From contig NC_081408.1 in the NCBI RefSeq assembly GCF_030272615.1, positions 406,548,889 through 406,612,888 on the forward strand: a stretch of DNA of 64,000 nt, given 5' to 3'. The translations under genes were made by a program, and so were the position numbers. This document shows, one piece after another, positions 23,341-35,375 of this stretch (its first letter is position 1; the number at the start of each line of letters is the position of its first letter). This stretch comes from Cryptomeria japonica (Eukaryota; Streptophyta; Pinopsida; Cupressales; Cupressaceae). The notes beneath the pieces are model-generated. The model saw nothing but the letters and a program-made list of their open reading frames with translations. It did no database searches and was not told where the DNA came from.

Positions 23341-23524
23341 TTATCTGATTTTCTGAATGATTCAATCTTACATACCTGGGTTTATTCTGATTTCCACTAA
23401 CACGTTGTTGTTCTTCAGTCATAGTTGAGTTTTCTGATGATGTCGGTGTGACTGGTTCTTCATTATGTACCGATGCAATCTATGTCGGTTCATTTATAAT
23501 CATTTCTACTACCCAGTTCAAAAC

Positions 23525-24643
23525 CTATAGATCTTGATTCTCTCTAAAATGTTCATCTATCTTCACATTAGTACTCTCAATGATTTTCTGCAATCTTTTA
23601 TTATAACATCTATATGCCTTGCTTCTAGTTGAATAACCAAGAAATATTCCTTCATCACTTCTAGGATCAAATTTTCCAATAGACTCATCTCTCCTAATAT
23701 AGCATTTGCTTCCAAATATTCTAAAATATTTAAGAGTAGGAATATGACCGAACCATAGTTCATAAGGGGTCTTACCAGTTTCACCTTTGATGTGAACTTT
23801 GTTGAAAGCATAAACCATTGTATTCACTGCTTCTCTCCAGTACATATGAGGTAGATTTTCTTCCATCATCATGGTTCTTTTTGCATCTAGTATAGTTATC
23901 TTCTTCCTTTCCACAACTCCATTCTGCTGGGGTGTCTGGGGTGCTGATAGTTGTCTTTTGATTCCATTCACTTCACAGAATGCATTGAATTCCCTAGATG
24001 TAAATTTTCCTCCTTGATCAGATCTCAAAGATTTGATTTTCTTGCTGGTTTCATTCTCTACAATTTCCTTGTATATCTTGAATCTTCCAAAAGCTTCTAA
24101 TTTCTCCCTGAGAAAAGTAACCCAACACATTCTAGAATAATCATCAATTATTAGCATAAAGTATCTATCACCCTGAAGACTTCTTGTTCTTTTTGGACCA
24201 CATAAATCAATATGAATTAAATCAAGAATATTATTGGATTTCTCAGAAATGCTCTTAAATGTTGTTCTAACTTGCTTTCCCATTTGACATTCCTTACATA
24301 CCGGATTATGCGGTTTCACAATCTTAGGTAAATCCCTTACTACCCTAGTTGAACTGAACTTTACAATGCAATCAAAATTCACATGACAGAGTCTTTTATG
24401 ACATAACCAACTTTCATCAATCTGAGCAATCAAACATGTCTTATCGCTGGTATTCAAGTGAAAGATATTACCTTTAGTCTGATTACCGGTTGCAATTTCC
24501 AATCTAGTTCTGTTCATGATTTTGCATTTTCCATTCTTGAATTGTAGTTGAAATCCTTTTTTCGTTAACTGACCAACACTCAAAAGATTACGATTTAAAC
24601 CTTCAACATAATAAACATTGTCAGTATTGTGCTTACCATCCAA
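23525..24643 (-). pseudogene. Copia-1 integrase with gag-pre-integrase domain
   Basis: A 372-codon open segment. The N-terminal part has the zinc-binding HHCC pattern (WLCHKRLCHVNFD, then CKECQMGKQ). The catalytic core shows LIHIDLCGP, IIDDYSRMCWVTFLREK, SLRSDQGGKFTSREF and SAPQTPQQNGVVERK, which supply the D,D,E residues. The C-terminal part has YELWFGHIPTLKYFRIFGSKCY and GYSTRSKAYR, typical of copia. The start given is simply the first ATG after a break; in the native polyprotein it is fused to protease upstream. It would insert cDNA into chromosomes, making 5-bp duplications as seen here. Confidence 0.9.
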
Positions 24644-24800
24644 AGATATAGTGTCTCTTCCTTTGATTAAACATTCTTTGTCATCTCCAAATCTTACTAG
24701 ACCTCCATGATATTCCCAAAATCATAAGAATTTGCTTTTATCACCAGTGATATGATGCAAGCAACCACTATCAATGATCCATTCATTCTTTTCTTCATTT
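24644..24800 (-). pseudogene. Copia-1 aspartic protease
   Basis: Across 24788-24724 on the minus strand the translation reads EWIIDSGCLHHITGDKSKF. It contains the DSG catalytic triad of retroviral-type protease followed by the copia H-x-TG block. A stop follows shortly after. It would cut the polyprotein. Confidence 0.8.
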
Positions 24801-24814
24801 TTTGCTGCTAATGC

Positions 24815-25126
24815 CTACTCTACCAGTTTGACAATAGGTGCTGGTTGATCTTCCTTTAAAGCAACAAATGCCCATCTACTATTTGTTGGATCTTCATTAG
24901 AGTCATTTGTAACACCTTCATCTACATAGTAACATGACTTATCTCTGTTTTTCTTAAATTTATATCTCTGATATTTAGGGTTAGGTTTATATGTTCTTTT
25001 TGGTTCCTCTCTTAATCTTGAATGTCTATTAGGACACCTAGACGCCATATGACCAACTTTATTGCAATTAAAATATTTGAAAGGTGCTTTACCTTCATAC
25101 TTACTTCCTGTTGGACCTTTAGGCAT
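24815..25126 (-). pseudogene. Copia-1 gag C-terminus, altered zinc knuckle
   Basis: The frame contains YFNCNKVGHMASRC followed by a basic tail (RLREEPKRTYKPNPKYQRYKFKKN). The normal CCHC knuckle is C-x2-C-x4-H-x4-C; here the first cysteine is tyrosine, so metal binding would be impaired. The family role is RNA packaging. Confidence 0.75.
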
Positions 25127-25912
25127 CTTCCTTGCAAATAGTGGTTCAATTTCTTCAAGTTCTTCATTTTCTCTTCCGATATCTTCAAGTTCTTTTGCAT
25201 AAAGTGCTTTCTAATCAGATTTGTCAAATGATGATGATGATGATGATGGTGTTGATGATGATGCTTTGAAGGCTATATCAGTCTTGACTGTAGCAACAAG
25301 ACCAAATTCTTCAAGCTCAAATGCTGAAAGTTTTCCAACCAAAGTATCTCTAGATACTGATGTATTAAGCATTGTTCTCAACATTAATAGCTATCACTTT
25401 CATTTTGTAAGCCGGTGGAAAAGCTCTTAAAACTTTAGAAACAATTTCATCTTCACTTAAGGATCCTCCACAATATTGTATTCCTAAAAAAATTTCATTA
25501 ACTCTTTCCATAAATGCAGAAATTCTTTCATCCTCTTCCATTTTTAATTTTCATACCAAACCCGGTAACATTCCAATTTTGCAATTTTGACAGTGGTATC
25601 TCCTTCATTCAATGTTTCCAGTTTATCCCAAATAGCTTTTGCAGTAGATCTGTTTAATAATCCCATGATTTGTTGATCTGACAATGCACTTAGAAGTGTT
25701 TCTCTTGCTTTGCAATCATTCTCCAAGTCTTTAGCCAAGGTCGGTGGATGAGGTTTATTCTGATTTGGAGCAACATAGCCATTATTTGTAACATCCCATA
25801 TATCTCTTCCAATGCAGTTCAGATTTGTCTCCATTCTGATCTTCCATATAACATAGTTAGTTCCATCAAGTTTGGGACTGTCCTTCCTGAAGATATTTTC
25901 TACCATAGGATC
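25127..25912 (-). pseudogene. Copia-1 gag N-terminal part
   Basis: It starts with MVENIFRKDSPKLDGTNYVIWKIRME at 25906. IWDVTNNGY, ALSDQQIMGLLNRSTAKAIWDKL and TVKIAKLECYRV follow, the usual UBN2-type copia gag. An in-frame stop at 25544 is followed by readable gag (KMEEDERISAFMERVNE) in another frame. A GAT/GAC-rich stretch near 25228-25264 encodes an acidic or Asp/Ser run. The gag forms the virus-like particle in this family. Confidence 0.8.
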
Positions 25913-25949
25913 TCCTCAAGTTGTTAGGCTTCTACAAAAAGAGGACTAG

Positions 25950-25961
25950 GCTCTGATACTA
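25950..25961 (-). promoter_or_regulatory. Copia-1 primer-binding site, tRNA-iMet type
   Basis: On the minus strand TAGTATCAGAGC lies two bases inside the 5' LTR, one base different from the plant initiator-Met site TGGTATCAGAGC. Confidence 0.8.
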
Positions 25962-25963
25962 AT

Positions 25964-27071
25964 TGTTAGGAACCGGGAAGAACAACTGAGAGATGGGGGT
26001 GAATCAGTTGTCAATAAATTATAACCCAAAACAAATTATTCCAACTTAAAACTTAGTGTCGGTAAAATAAATTAACATTTAGAGTATTACCGGTACAACT
26101 TAATGCATGAAACAGAAAGAAAAACACATCCACAACACATGACACAAAGATTTTAACGTGGAAACCCTGTGAGGGGAAAAACCATAGTGGGAAACCTTAC
26201 CCACAATCAGATGATACTACTGCAGATATTAAGTGAATACAATAATGGGGTCTGCACATGTAGAAAAGCCAACCGCCTAGAGCTCACTGCTCAATCATAA
26301 AATAGGTGTCACACTGACTACAATTGGATGGTTAAATCCAATAACAATGTACTGCTTCAGTATAGCATCTACAATGCTGGATTAAGTACTGGTTTAAGCT
26401 CTGACCATGAGTTCCAAACACCTTCATAACCTTTCCTTCAACCTTCAGATAATATCTGCATGATTCACACAAGGATCTACTTATTTTCGCTCTTCACAAT
26501 GATCTTCAATATTCGCACACACTCATATACATTTCTTCCAAATAAGATCTTACAATTATTTATTCAAAACCTAAGACCTCATGATTAGGTCGGGTCCCTA
26601 AAGATATTACATTTACAAAATAAGTCTTGATGTAATATAATATGTTGGCCTCAATACATTTACACATTATCCAGTCAATAAACCATTTCCAAAATATGTT
26701 GTGCTGATCTGGAACATGATATCTTGTACTGGTCCATAACCTGGGCCTATCTGTCGGTTAAGGAAAATATGTGAACCCGATCAAACCAATAAGCCAAACA
26801 CCAAATGTAAACATCCAATCCATATCTTTGACATAACCAAATGATCTCCAGATGATAACAAGTCATCATCAACTTCCTGAGATGCCACTGAAATATATAT
26901 CGGTGATTGTGCATAAGCCAATATCCATACCAAGACCACAATGTGCCGGTTCAACAACAAACCAATATAACCAGAGTGCCAAAACAACAATCTAGACCTC
27001 TAGAAAGATAAGTGTTGACATCAATGAGAAAACCAATGCAACACATGACGAAGTCATCTATAATACCGACA
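25964..27071 (-). repeat. Copia-1 5' LTR
   Basis: 1,108 bp, the same length as the partner at 9502-10609. The TATA-like sequence of the other copy is altered here (ATTTATTC), so the promoter may be weakened. Confidence 0.9.
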
Positions 27072-27076
27072 AAACC
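27072..27076. repeat. Target-site duplication AAACC, right of Copia-1
   Basis: Pairs with GAACC at 9497-9501 with one mismatch. Confidence 0.6.
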
Positions 27077-27256
27077 AAGTAAACTGACCATACATGGGGT
27101 AAAATGGGGCACAAGAGGGAAGGGAGAATATTGGATATCTTGTGAAACCCTTGGATACTTTTGGCAAGGTAAACATTGAAGTTAAGAAGCTGGGAACTAG
27201 TGGGACAATGATCGACAAGCTTGGGTAGGACGAGATTGGAACAAAACAAGTAAACC

Positions 27257-28650
27257 ATGGAAATGGAAGGGAAATATCAATCTAGATTTGATCCCACTTT
27301 CAAAAATGATGAAATAGAGAGGTAAGGCATGAGGCCCTTTTATCCCTCTCAAAAAATGCATTTCATTTTTCTTAGATTGCACGTGAATAGAAAACTCGAT
27401 AGTGAGGTTGATGGGAGGAGGATTAATTATCAAATGGGGAGGCAGATGGATGGCCTATGGGAAGATAAGCGGCTACTACAAAAAAAAATTGGGGGACAAT
27501 GATCCATCTAAGAGACCTTGATCCAAATGGATTCTTTCTAGCAAAATTAATGTCCAAGAATGATAGATGGAGTGTATTGAACCACAAAGTGGAAATGAGT
27601 CCTATTTTTATTTGAATTTACTATCTCCTAGAAGAATACTAGGAGGAAGAAACCCTGAAGGAGATTAGGCGAAGCTTGGGCCCATTAAACTAAGTGGATG
27701 CAAAACTAGAGGATAGGGGTTTTGAAACATATGCAATAATATTCCTTAACTTCATGCCTTACCCCCACTACCACAAGAAATTGAACTTTACATTAGTCGA
27801 GGTGTATGAAGACAAAAGGTGGAAAGGGAAGACAAAATGATCTTATACACCAAATGTAAATCCAAAGGGAATGGATAGCTGGAGTGTTGGATCACTATAA
27901 ATACCAACAAAGTAGAAACATACTTTCAAACGGTTGAGCCAAGGCTGAACCCACAATAGTGGGTTACACTTTTTTGGACGAAATAAATCGACTCTGGAAA
28001 CTAAGATAAGAAAAGGAGAAGGTTGTCAATAGGGGAACCCTCAAATAGAGAAGAAAATAATCAAATAAATATGGGTGACTTGAAGACCCCAACAAGAAAA
28101 GGTAAAGGGTGAACAAACCCAAATCAAGATTGGATGGTGGAAGAGATAACAGAAGTAGATTACAGTTAGGGTCAAACTAGGGAAATGGGGACTGGCCGAA
28201 TTCCACATACAAATGTCATTGAAGAAGTTGAAGGGGGGTACAAGGAGGCACTAGAACCCAAAGGAAGAGAAAAGAATAGTGAGGTAGAGGAAGATGGGGA
28301 AGCCAATAGGGAAAATGGAGGGCCTCATCAAGAAAGTGGAACTAAGGAAGGGTAAGGTAAGGAGATGGAGGGACACACTCCAAGTGAAACATAGAAGAAA
28401 AAATAATCCATGAAAAAGAGGAATAAGAGGGCACTAAGACAAACTTAGAGAAGGAAGATTATTATGAAGAATAAGAAGGGGAACCTTGGAGGGAAGAATA
28501 ATTAAGAAAACTCAATCAAAGGTGAAAAATCCAAAAACCAAACATAAAGGAAAAAGGGGACCAAGATCCAACAAGGCAAATTTTGAGCTTACTGATAAGG
28601 CTAAGGGATAGAGGAAAATAACATCAGGGAAGGAGATCATCCTTTCTAAG
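27257..28650 (+). pseudogene. LINE-B ORF1 remnant (DUF4283-like)
   Basis: It starts at ATG 27257 (MEMEGKYQSRFDPTFKNDEIER) and is then heavily broken. Around 27620-27690 the frames read YLLEEYWEEETLKEI-RSLG with one residue lost to a stop, which resembles the DUF4283 block of plant LINE ORF1 proteins. A charged, Lys/Glu-rich C-terminal half (28200-28640) follows. ORF1 proteins bind the LINE RNA. The assignment rests on a short motif and on position ahead of the endonuclease. Confidence 0.6.
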
Positions 28651-28659
28651 AGGCAATGA

Positions 28660-29370
28660 TAGTATTAACCTAAAATATCAGGGGCATAAATTCCCCTAAC
28701 AAGTGGCATATGGTCAAGCACCAAATTGACCAAACAAAAGAAAATTTATATTTGTTGCAAGAGACTAAACAGAGTAAGGAGGAAAGTATCAAAAGGTTAA
28801 ATAGTTGGAAAAAGTGGAAAGGGTATTTTGTGGAATTTATTGGGGCCTCGAGTGGAATGGGGAGATTGTGGAACCCCCTCACTATTACTGGAGAGGTGAA
28901 AGAGGTAGTCAAAATTGCATATAGTTAAGGTGCAAAGCTCTATAGAAGGCAGAGAGATTTTTCATAATTAACGTGTATGGACTGACCTCAACCAATGGTA
29001 AGAGGGAAATATGATAGTAGTTGTCTAATATTATTATTACTTGAAATGAAGAGAATGGGATTATAGGTAGAGACTTCAATGCCACCTTGAGCATCAAGGA
29101 AAAATCGAGAGGTTTGACCCACCTAAGCCAAATTCAGCACGACTTTGGATCCTTTATGGACTGTAATCATCTCAAAGATATCTAGACAAATAATGGAACC
29201 TACATATGGACCAATAAGAGGAAAGGTTTTACAAGTATTGTAGAGAGTCTATATCTCTTCTTACTCACTAGGGATTGGGACAATTAGTCAAAAATGCAAG
29301 AAGCCTCAATTATGCCATTAATTGGTTTTGACCACTTCCTAGTCCAACTTGTGATTAGACTTGAAGCTCC
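28660..29370 (+). pseudogene. LINE-B endonuclease domain (APE type)
   Basis: About 28661-28720 reads LT-NIRGINSPNKWHMVK, the N-terminal block of plant LINE endonucleases. QTKENLYLLQETK follows with the conserved glutamate, then a GASSGMGRLWNP block. The 72-codon frame at 28710-28928 is the best-preserved part. Later parts (RDFNATL-like, GTYIWTNKR-like) are readable only across frames. It would nick target DNA for insertion. Confidence 0.75.
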
Positions 29371-29439
29371 ACAAGTCAACAAGTTATTCAAATATAAGAA
29401 CACGAGGCTTAAGGATGAAAGATTGAAGGACAAGATCAA

Positions 29440-30900
29440 GATGTGGTGGGAGGAAATAATAATTTGAAACCATTCAAAAATTTATGAGATAAGCAAGAAG
29501 TTAAATTACATCAAGAGAAAATTGAAATGATGGAACAAGGAAAATTTTAAAAATATCTTTGAAGAGAAGGAGAAAGTTGAAGGAAAATTTGCAGCTCCAA
29601 ATGAGTTCATAATATCAAAAGGTACGAGTGTGGATAAATATGAAGTTGGGAGATCATTGAAGGAAGAATTGTTAGAGCTTCATGCCAAGGAAGAGTGCTA
29701 CTAGAGGCAAAAGTCAAGAGAAATTTGGTTAAAGGAGGGTGATAGAAACACAATTTTTCCATTGAACTATGATGACTAACAAAAATATGAAAATAATTGT
29801 TGAAATCAGAAAGGAGGATAGATCCATGACAAGCACCATGGAGGTGGTTAATAATGAGGTGGTTAAATTCATTAAGATAATCCTCAACAAGGATGTTGAA
29901 AATCATAGAGAAGAAAGGGAGAATATCTTGGACTCCATCCCCTCCATAATAAGAAAGAACTAAAATACCTGTTTGTTCAAAATGATCATCAAGGAAGAGG
30001 TAAAAAGTGACACCTTTCAACTCAATCCTGATAAAGCTCTGAGCCTTGATAGATTTCTTGGAAAGTTCTTCTAACATTTTTGAGATATTGTAGGAGAAGA
30101 TCTGTTCCAAGTGGTGTAATAATCTACAAAAAATGATGACAATGGAAGCCCTAAACCACACATTACTTTCCCTCATTCCAAAGAAGAAGGATGCCTAATC
30201 AATGAGTGACTCCAAGCCCATTGCATTATGTAACATGACATATAAATTCCTCACAAAGGTAATAAAAAATAAATTGAAGAAAATTTTGAAAGATGTAATA
30301 TCAAAAGAGCAAAGTAGTTTCTCCATTGGGAGATCAATAGTAGAAGGGATAATAATTGTGCATGAAGAAATACACACTGGTAGAAAGGAAAGAACAACAA
30401 GAATGATCCTCAAACTTGATATTTTGAAGGTATATGATTTAGTAGATAGATAATTCCTAGTGAGCTTTTTGGAGAAATTTGGATTCAATAGTTGTTGGAT
30501 TACCTAGATCAAAAGTTACATATCAACCCCCCAAAAATTGGTCATCATGAATGGAGCTTCCCATAGCATTTTTGCTTCTTCAATACTTATACAAGGTGGT
30601 GCACTCTCACCTTTATTATTCATAATCATGGGGAAGGCTCTTAGAAGAAACATAAGCATAATAAGAGAAGATGGGGCATTGGATGGGGATGACCATCACC
30701 ATGGGGTTGGAACCAATCACTCACCAATATTTTTCTAATGACATTATGTTGTTTGGTGCAACCAATCAAATCAAGGCCCGTGCCATATGATCCTTTCTTG
30801 ATAGGTATTGCAAAGCCTCAAGATAAAGCATCAATTAGTAGAAGTTGAAGGTATTTTTTTAAACACACAACCCAACCTATATAGAGACATGACCATTTTA
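29440..30900 (+). pseudogene. LINE-B reverse transcriptase domain
   Basis: Readable blocks are: NPDKALSLD-F-GKFF-HF-DIVGEDLF near 30025-30110; ALCNMTYKFLTKVIKNKLKK and ISKEQSSFSIGRSIVEGIII near 30220-30360; LKLDILKVYDLVDR near 30412-30450; GALSPLLFIIMGKALRR near 30598-30650; and a catalytic-site remnant FSNDIMLFG near 30733-30760 where FADD would be usual. Stops and frameshifts occur every few tens of codons. Confidence 0.8.
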
Positions 30901-31785
30901 TAGATTTGAGAGTGGCCAACTTCTTAGGGAGATTTTTGGGAATGCCTCTTTCTTGAGGGATAAACAAAAACAGCTATTGGAAGATTTTTATCAATAGATG
31001 TAAGAGTAAGATAGAGGCATGGAAAGGAAAATGCCTCACCTCAGCAAGAATATTACTAATGCTCCAAACTATTCTTTTGGTCATACCAGTATATTTAAAG
31101 TTGTGCTTAAAGATCCCAAAGGTGGTAAAGGATAATATCAATGAAATAATGAGAAAATTCTTCTAGAGTGGCACTAGTGATCAATAGAAATTTTCACTCA
31201 CATCTTGGGATAAGATATGCTCTCTAAGAGAGGTTGGAGGTACAAGGACCAGACAACTGACCATCATAAACCTTACAATGGGAGCTAAACTAGTGTGGAA
31301 TATATATACTAATGGTGACCAGAAATAGGTTAAGATTCTTAGGAGAAAATATCTAGACACAGATGAGCCTATCAGAATAATATCCATCAGAGATCATCCT
31401 TGGGGATTGGCAATTTGGAACTATATTCTGGAATCTCAAGAGATAATAACCAAATATGGTACATGGGAAATAAGAAATGGTAGGAATGCATCATTCTAGG
31501 TGGAATCATGGAAAGGATTTGAACCATTCACAAATAACCCTAATCCATTTGAGATCCAGGTAGCCACCACTCATAGTTGGGGGAGTACTGTTAGTGACTA
31601 TGAGACACAAATTACTCAAGATGGTGTACCGGGGTGGTTGTGGTGGTCTTTCCAAATGATCGACACCCACAATAATAAAAAAGAGGCCTTAAATGATGTT
31701 TTTTTTTAAAAGAACCTTCTCCCCTTCCAATAAAGAAGATGCTATTAGGTGGTTTTTCTCAACTTCAGGATAATATAGGGTCAAG

Positions 31786-31971
31786 ATGGGATACAAGATA
31801 AAGGAAGCATCAATCACAAAACAAGATTGGAAAACATATCTATTTTGGAATAAGGAATTTTTACCGAAGGTGGGATTTTTTTCATGGATGGCTATTCAGG
31901 GGAAGATTTTGATGGAGGATAGATTTAAAAGGATGGGTGTACATGGGCCAGGTAGATGCATACTTTGCTAA
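31786..31971 (+). pseudogene. LINE-B zf-RVT zinc-binding region
   Basis: The frame has YLFWNKEFLPKVGFFSWMAIQGKILMEDRF and ends MGVHGPGRCILC, the pattern of the zf-RVT domain between RT and RNase H in plant LINEs. Confidence 0.75.
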
Positions 31972-32399
31972 CTTGTCCATATGCAAAGACAAGTTGGAAG
32001 GTCTTCTTGGCAAAACTAAACTTCCAGTACCCCATCTTATAGGATATTGGAGAATGGCTCACCATGTGGCCAAAGAACAAAAGGAAAGCACCCTTCAATA
32101 TAATATGGAACATTCTCCCCTCTATAATCATATGGGAGCTATGGAAAGAGCACATTCAGAGGATTTTTCAAGATAAAGCAATGCCTAAAGAGAGACTAGT
32201 TGTGAAGATGGAGAATTAAATGACAAACTTGTCAATAATGTTGTAGGAACAAGACACTTTGAAACATCACATACACCTTATGGGAAGATGAGATGATCAA
32301 AGTATTTCTAAGACTCAAAGTGCCCCCCATTAATGGAATCAAGAAGGTTAATCTTCCCCCAAACCTGTGCAAAGGGATTGTTTGGAAAGTACTATAGGA

Positions 32400-32850
32400 T
32401 GGGTTGATAAAGATGAATTTTGATGGCACATCCAAGGGAAATCTAGGCCCTTGTGAGGCTAGTTATGTGGCACGCAACCATGAGGGTGACATCTTAGCAG
32501 ATTGAAATGAGTTACTGGATGAGACTACAAACAACATAGTAAAATTCAAGATGGCTTATTGGGCGTAGAATTGAATTTGAGGTAAATTCTCCTTGAAGTG
32601 GACCCACGAATCATAGCAAATACCATTAAAAAAAATGCGACCCTAAACTAGAAGTTAGGCAAATGGTTGAAGCCCATATGTGAACTCATTAGTAGATTGG
32701 TTGACTTCAAAGTGTAACATGCATATCACAAAGGGAATGAATAGGCTGACAACTTGGCCAAATATGCTATAGAGTGGACACATGAGAGGTGAGATGTGCC
32801 AAAACACATAGCAGGAAGAAAAGATAGAATACTAGGAAATTGGCAGCAAG
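32400..32850 (+). pseudogene. LINE-B RNase H domain
   Basis: Frames read MNFDGTSKGNLGPCEASYVARNHEGDILAD near 32411-32505, the opening block of LINE RNase H, followed by degenerate sequence and a histidine-containing KCNMHITKGMNRLTTWP block near 32710-32760. It is the same domain type as in LINE-A but aligned to a different part of it. Confidence 0.7.
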
Positions 32851-32977
32851 TTTGTTAGGATATCCACTTATCATCATATTGAAGGAAATATTGGTCAAAG
32901 AATCCCTTTTTGTAATTTTAGAGTAGTACAAAGTTTTGCATTGAAGTTTGAAACATATTAATCCATGTTGATGGGTT

Positions 32978-32982
32978 GTAAC
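32978..32982. repeat. Target-site duplication GTAAC, left of Copia-2
   Basis: Exact match to 39939-39943. Confidence 0.8.
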
Positions 32983-34173
32983 TATTAGTATAACCGGTGA
33001 ACAACTGAGATGGGGGGGTGAATTAGTTGTTAACAGACTATGTAAATTAAAGCACTTAAAACCTTATACCGGTATAATTGATTAAGCATTTAAGCATAAA
33101 TGAAAAAAAGAGAATCAATACCATGCAATCATAACACATAATACCAAGATATGTACGTGGAAAAACTAAATAAGGAAAAACCACGGTGGGAAACCCTACC
33201 CACAATCAGATGATACTTCTGCAACAAGTATATGATTACAATAGGGGCCTGCAGGAAGGCACACTACCTAGAGCGCACTTCTCATCACAATGGAGTCTCA
33301 CTCACTACAGAGATGTCAACCACCTCAAGATGTTTTGGACTACAATCCAGAAAAGAAGAACTATCAGTGATAGCATCAAACATGCCAGATTACAATTCTG
33401 GTTAAGCTCAATACTAGAGGTCTAAAATCTCTTACATAAACCCAACTTGATCACCTATGATCGACCAAATCCTTTGCATAAATGATTATTACATTACTCA
33501 CTTCTTGCATACCATACATGATCTACAATGAGATCTTACATATATTTATACCAACCTGGGACCTAACTAATTAGGTCGGCCACACAAATGATAATATGAT
33601 AGATCCATTACATAACCCTAAAATAAAAGCATAACACATGTTGGCCTAAGGCCAAACAAACAATATCCAATCAATAAAACATCCCAAAAGCGTATTGGAG
33701 AATCCACCAACACGTTTCATGCAAATTGGTCCATAACCTAGATAGCACCAGACCTAAATTAGATCCACACATGCCAAAGCAATGACACCAATCAGTCAAG
33801 GTATGAATAAAATCACCATCACCATCTTGAATCCCTTCTAGAAGTTGTACCAACACCACTTATGCATAACATCAAAGATCTTCAATAAAGCTCTACCGAT
33901 GAACCTTACCAGATCAATAAAGAAAGCTTACTAGAACATATGATAGCATCTGATCATCAAGTCAATACCAACTAACTGAAAAATACTTCAGAAGAATATG
34001 AACCATCCATACAAACATATTCCACCAACCAAATCATACTAGTGACAATCAATTAATTATCTTCCCAATCCAATCCATCTACCAGAAGCCAGTAAACAAC
34101 CATAATAGAAAGTGTTGACATCAATGACAAAATATAAATGCACCACATAATCAATTCCATCATGTGGCCAACA
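32983..34173 (-). repeat. Copia-2 3' LTR
   Basis: 1,191 bp. The left terminus is TATTAG where the other copy has TGTTAA, so the terminal G has mutated. On the minus strand it starts TGTTGGCCAC and TATAAATATA (plus 33541-33550) is a good TATA candidate. Confidence 0.9.
33541..33550 (-). promoter_or_regulatory. Candidate TATA box in Copia-2 3' LTR
   Basis: TATAAATATA on the minus strand, repeated exactly at 39312-39321 in the other LTR. Confidence 0.5.
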
Positions 34174-34174
34174 A

Positions 34175-34188
34175 TCTCCCCCTTTTGC
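34175..34188 (-). promoter_or_regulatory. Copia-2 polypurine tract
   Basis: GCAAAAGGGGGAGA on the minus strand directly before the 3' LTR. Confidence 0.75.
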
Positions 34189-34545
34189 ATTGATGGCAAC
34201 ACTAGATGTGAAAAACATCCAAGTGCCAAGAAAATGCCAAACAAGTCTCCCCCAATGGAATTATGCCAACAATCTCCCATGAAATGATATAGCAATGAAG
34301 CTTTGAACCAAATCAGAAACAAAAGGACCAAATACCGCCAAACTCCCCCTAAGGAGTACAATTAATAAATAGCAATGTTTTTTCACATATATTCCTCCCC
34401 CTTTGACAACAATGCCAAAGAATCAAATAGAATAAATAACTCTAAATCTCAAGGCTAACTATTCCCCCTGAGTAGTAGCACTTATTCATCAATCTAGAGC
34501 GAAAGGTAGCTCTGATAATGCATACCGGACTGGTCCACAACTGCA
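34189..34545 (-). other. Copia-2 3' untranslated region
   Basis: No coding domain. It carries repeated CTCCCCC-type blocks (near 34247, 34344 and 34396) as in Copia-1. Confidence 0.5.
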
Positions 34546-35330
34546 ACAATTAAGTCTCTATCGGAGGGGTAGAAACCCCCAATCTGTCTCTCAAATACTC
34601 AAATGATTCCTGAGACAAAGGTTTAGTGAAGATGTCTGCTATCTGCTCTTTAGTGTTCACATAAACCAATCTAACTTCTTTTGCTTTCACCTTTTTCCTT
34701 CAAAAAGTTATACTTGATTGATATGTGCTTAGCCTTGGAGTGAAATACTGGATTCTTTGATATGTCAATAGCTGCAGAGTTATCACAATGGATAACTACT
34801 GGATCATTACAACTCACTTGTATATCCTTCAACATCTGATTCATCCATATAACTTGAGTACAATTGGTTGCGACTGCAACATATTCATCTTCACCAGTAG
34901 ATAAAGAAATGCATGGTATCTTCTTAATGATCCATGAAACCAACTTCTTCCCAAGGAAGAATGCTCCATCAGATGTGCTCTTATGGTCATCAACATCACA
35001 TGCCCAATCTACATCTATATATGCACATAAAGTAAAATCGTCATCTTTAGGGTACCATAAACCATATTCAGTTGTTCCTTGCAAATACCGGAATATCCTT
35101 TTTATTTCACTTTCATGATTTTCTCTTGGATTACTTTGAAATCTTGATATAATACTAGTTACATTCATTATATCAAGTCTAGTCTGAGTTAAATATAGAA
35201 AACCACCAATCATGGATTTATTTCTTGTAGAATTTACTGAAGGGGATACATCCTTAATTGACAATTTTTCACTTGTAACCATAGGAGTACTAACCGGTTT
35301 AGAATTTTCCATACCAAATTTCTTCAACAA
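34546..35330 (-). pseudogene. Copia-2 RT C-terminus and RNase H
   Basis: The 219-codon frame (35330-34671) shows KPVSTPM, GGFLYLTQTRLDIM, RIFRYLQGTTEYGLWY, AYIDVDWACD, STGEDEYVA and HCDNSAAIDISKNPVFHSKAKH. The catalytic acidic residues are present, although two blocks differ from the usual YSDADWAGD and STAEAEY. A frameshift near 34690 separates the end (VRLVYVNTKE, FTKPLS), which is readable to about 34550. Confidence 0.85.
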
Positions 35331-35375
35331 TTCCCTTAGATACTTAGTTTGATAGATAAAGATGCCTTTGTTAGT

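Larger units (their letters stand above)
9502..27071 (-). mobile_element. Copia-1, Ty1/copia LTR retrotransposon, interrupted
   Basis: Two direct LTRs of exactly 1,108 bp (9502-10609 and 25964-27071) bound the element. Read on the minus strand the order is LTR, tRNA-Met-type primer site, gag with zinc knuckle, protease, integrase, reverse transcriptase, RNase H, polypurine tract, LTR. That integrase-before-RT order is diagnostic of Ty1/copia. NA-1 (11629-22430) is inserted at the RT/RNase H junction; without it and its duplication the element is 6,763 bp. The LTRs differ by about 8% by eye over the first 520 bp. Coding parts carry stops, so it is inactive. Confidence 0.9.

Noticed and set aside
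25950-25961. tRNA gene at the primer-site matches
   Set aside because: Only the short 3' complement of initiator tRNA-Met is present, at LTR edges; no cloverleaf sequence exists around it.
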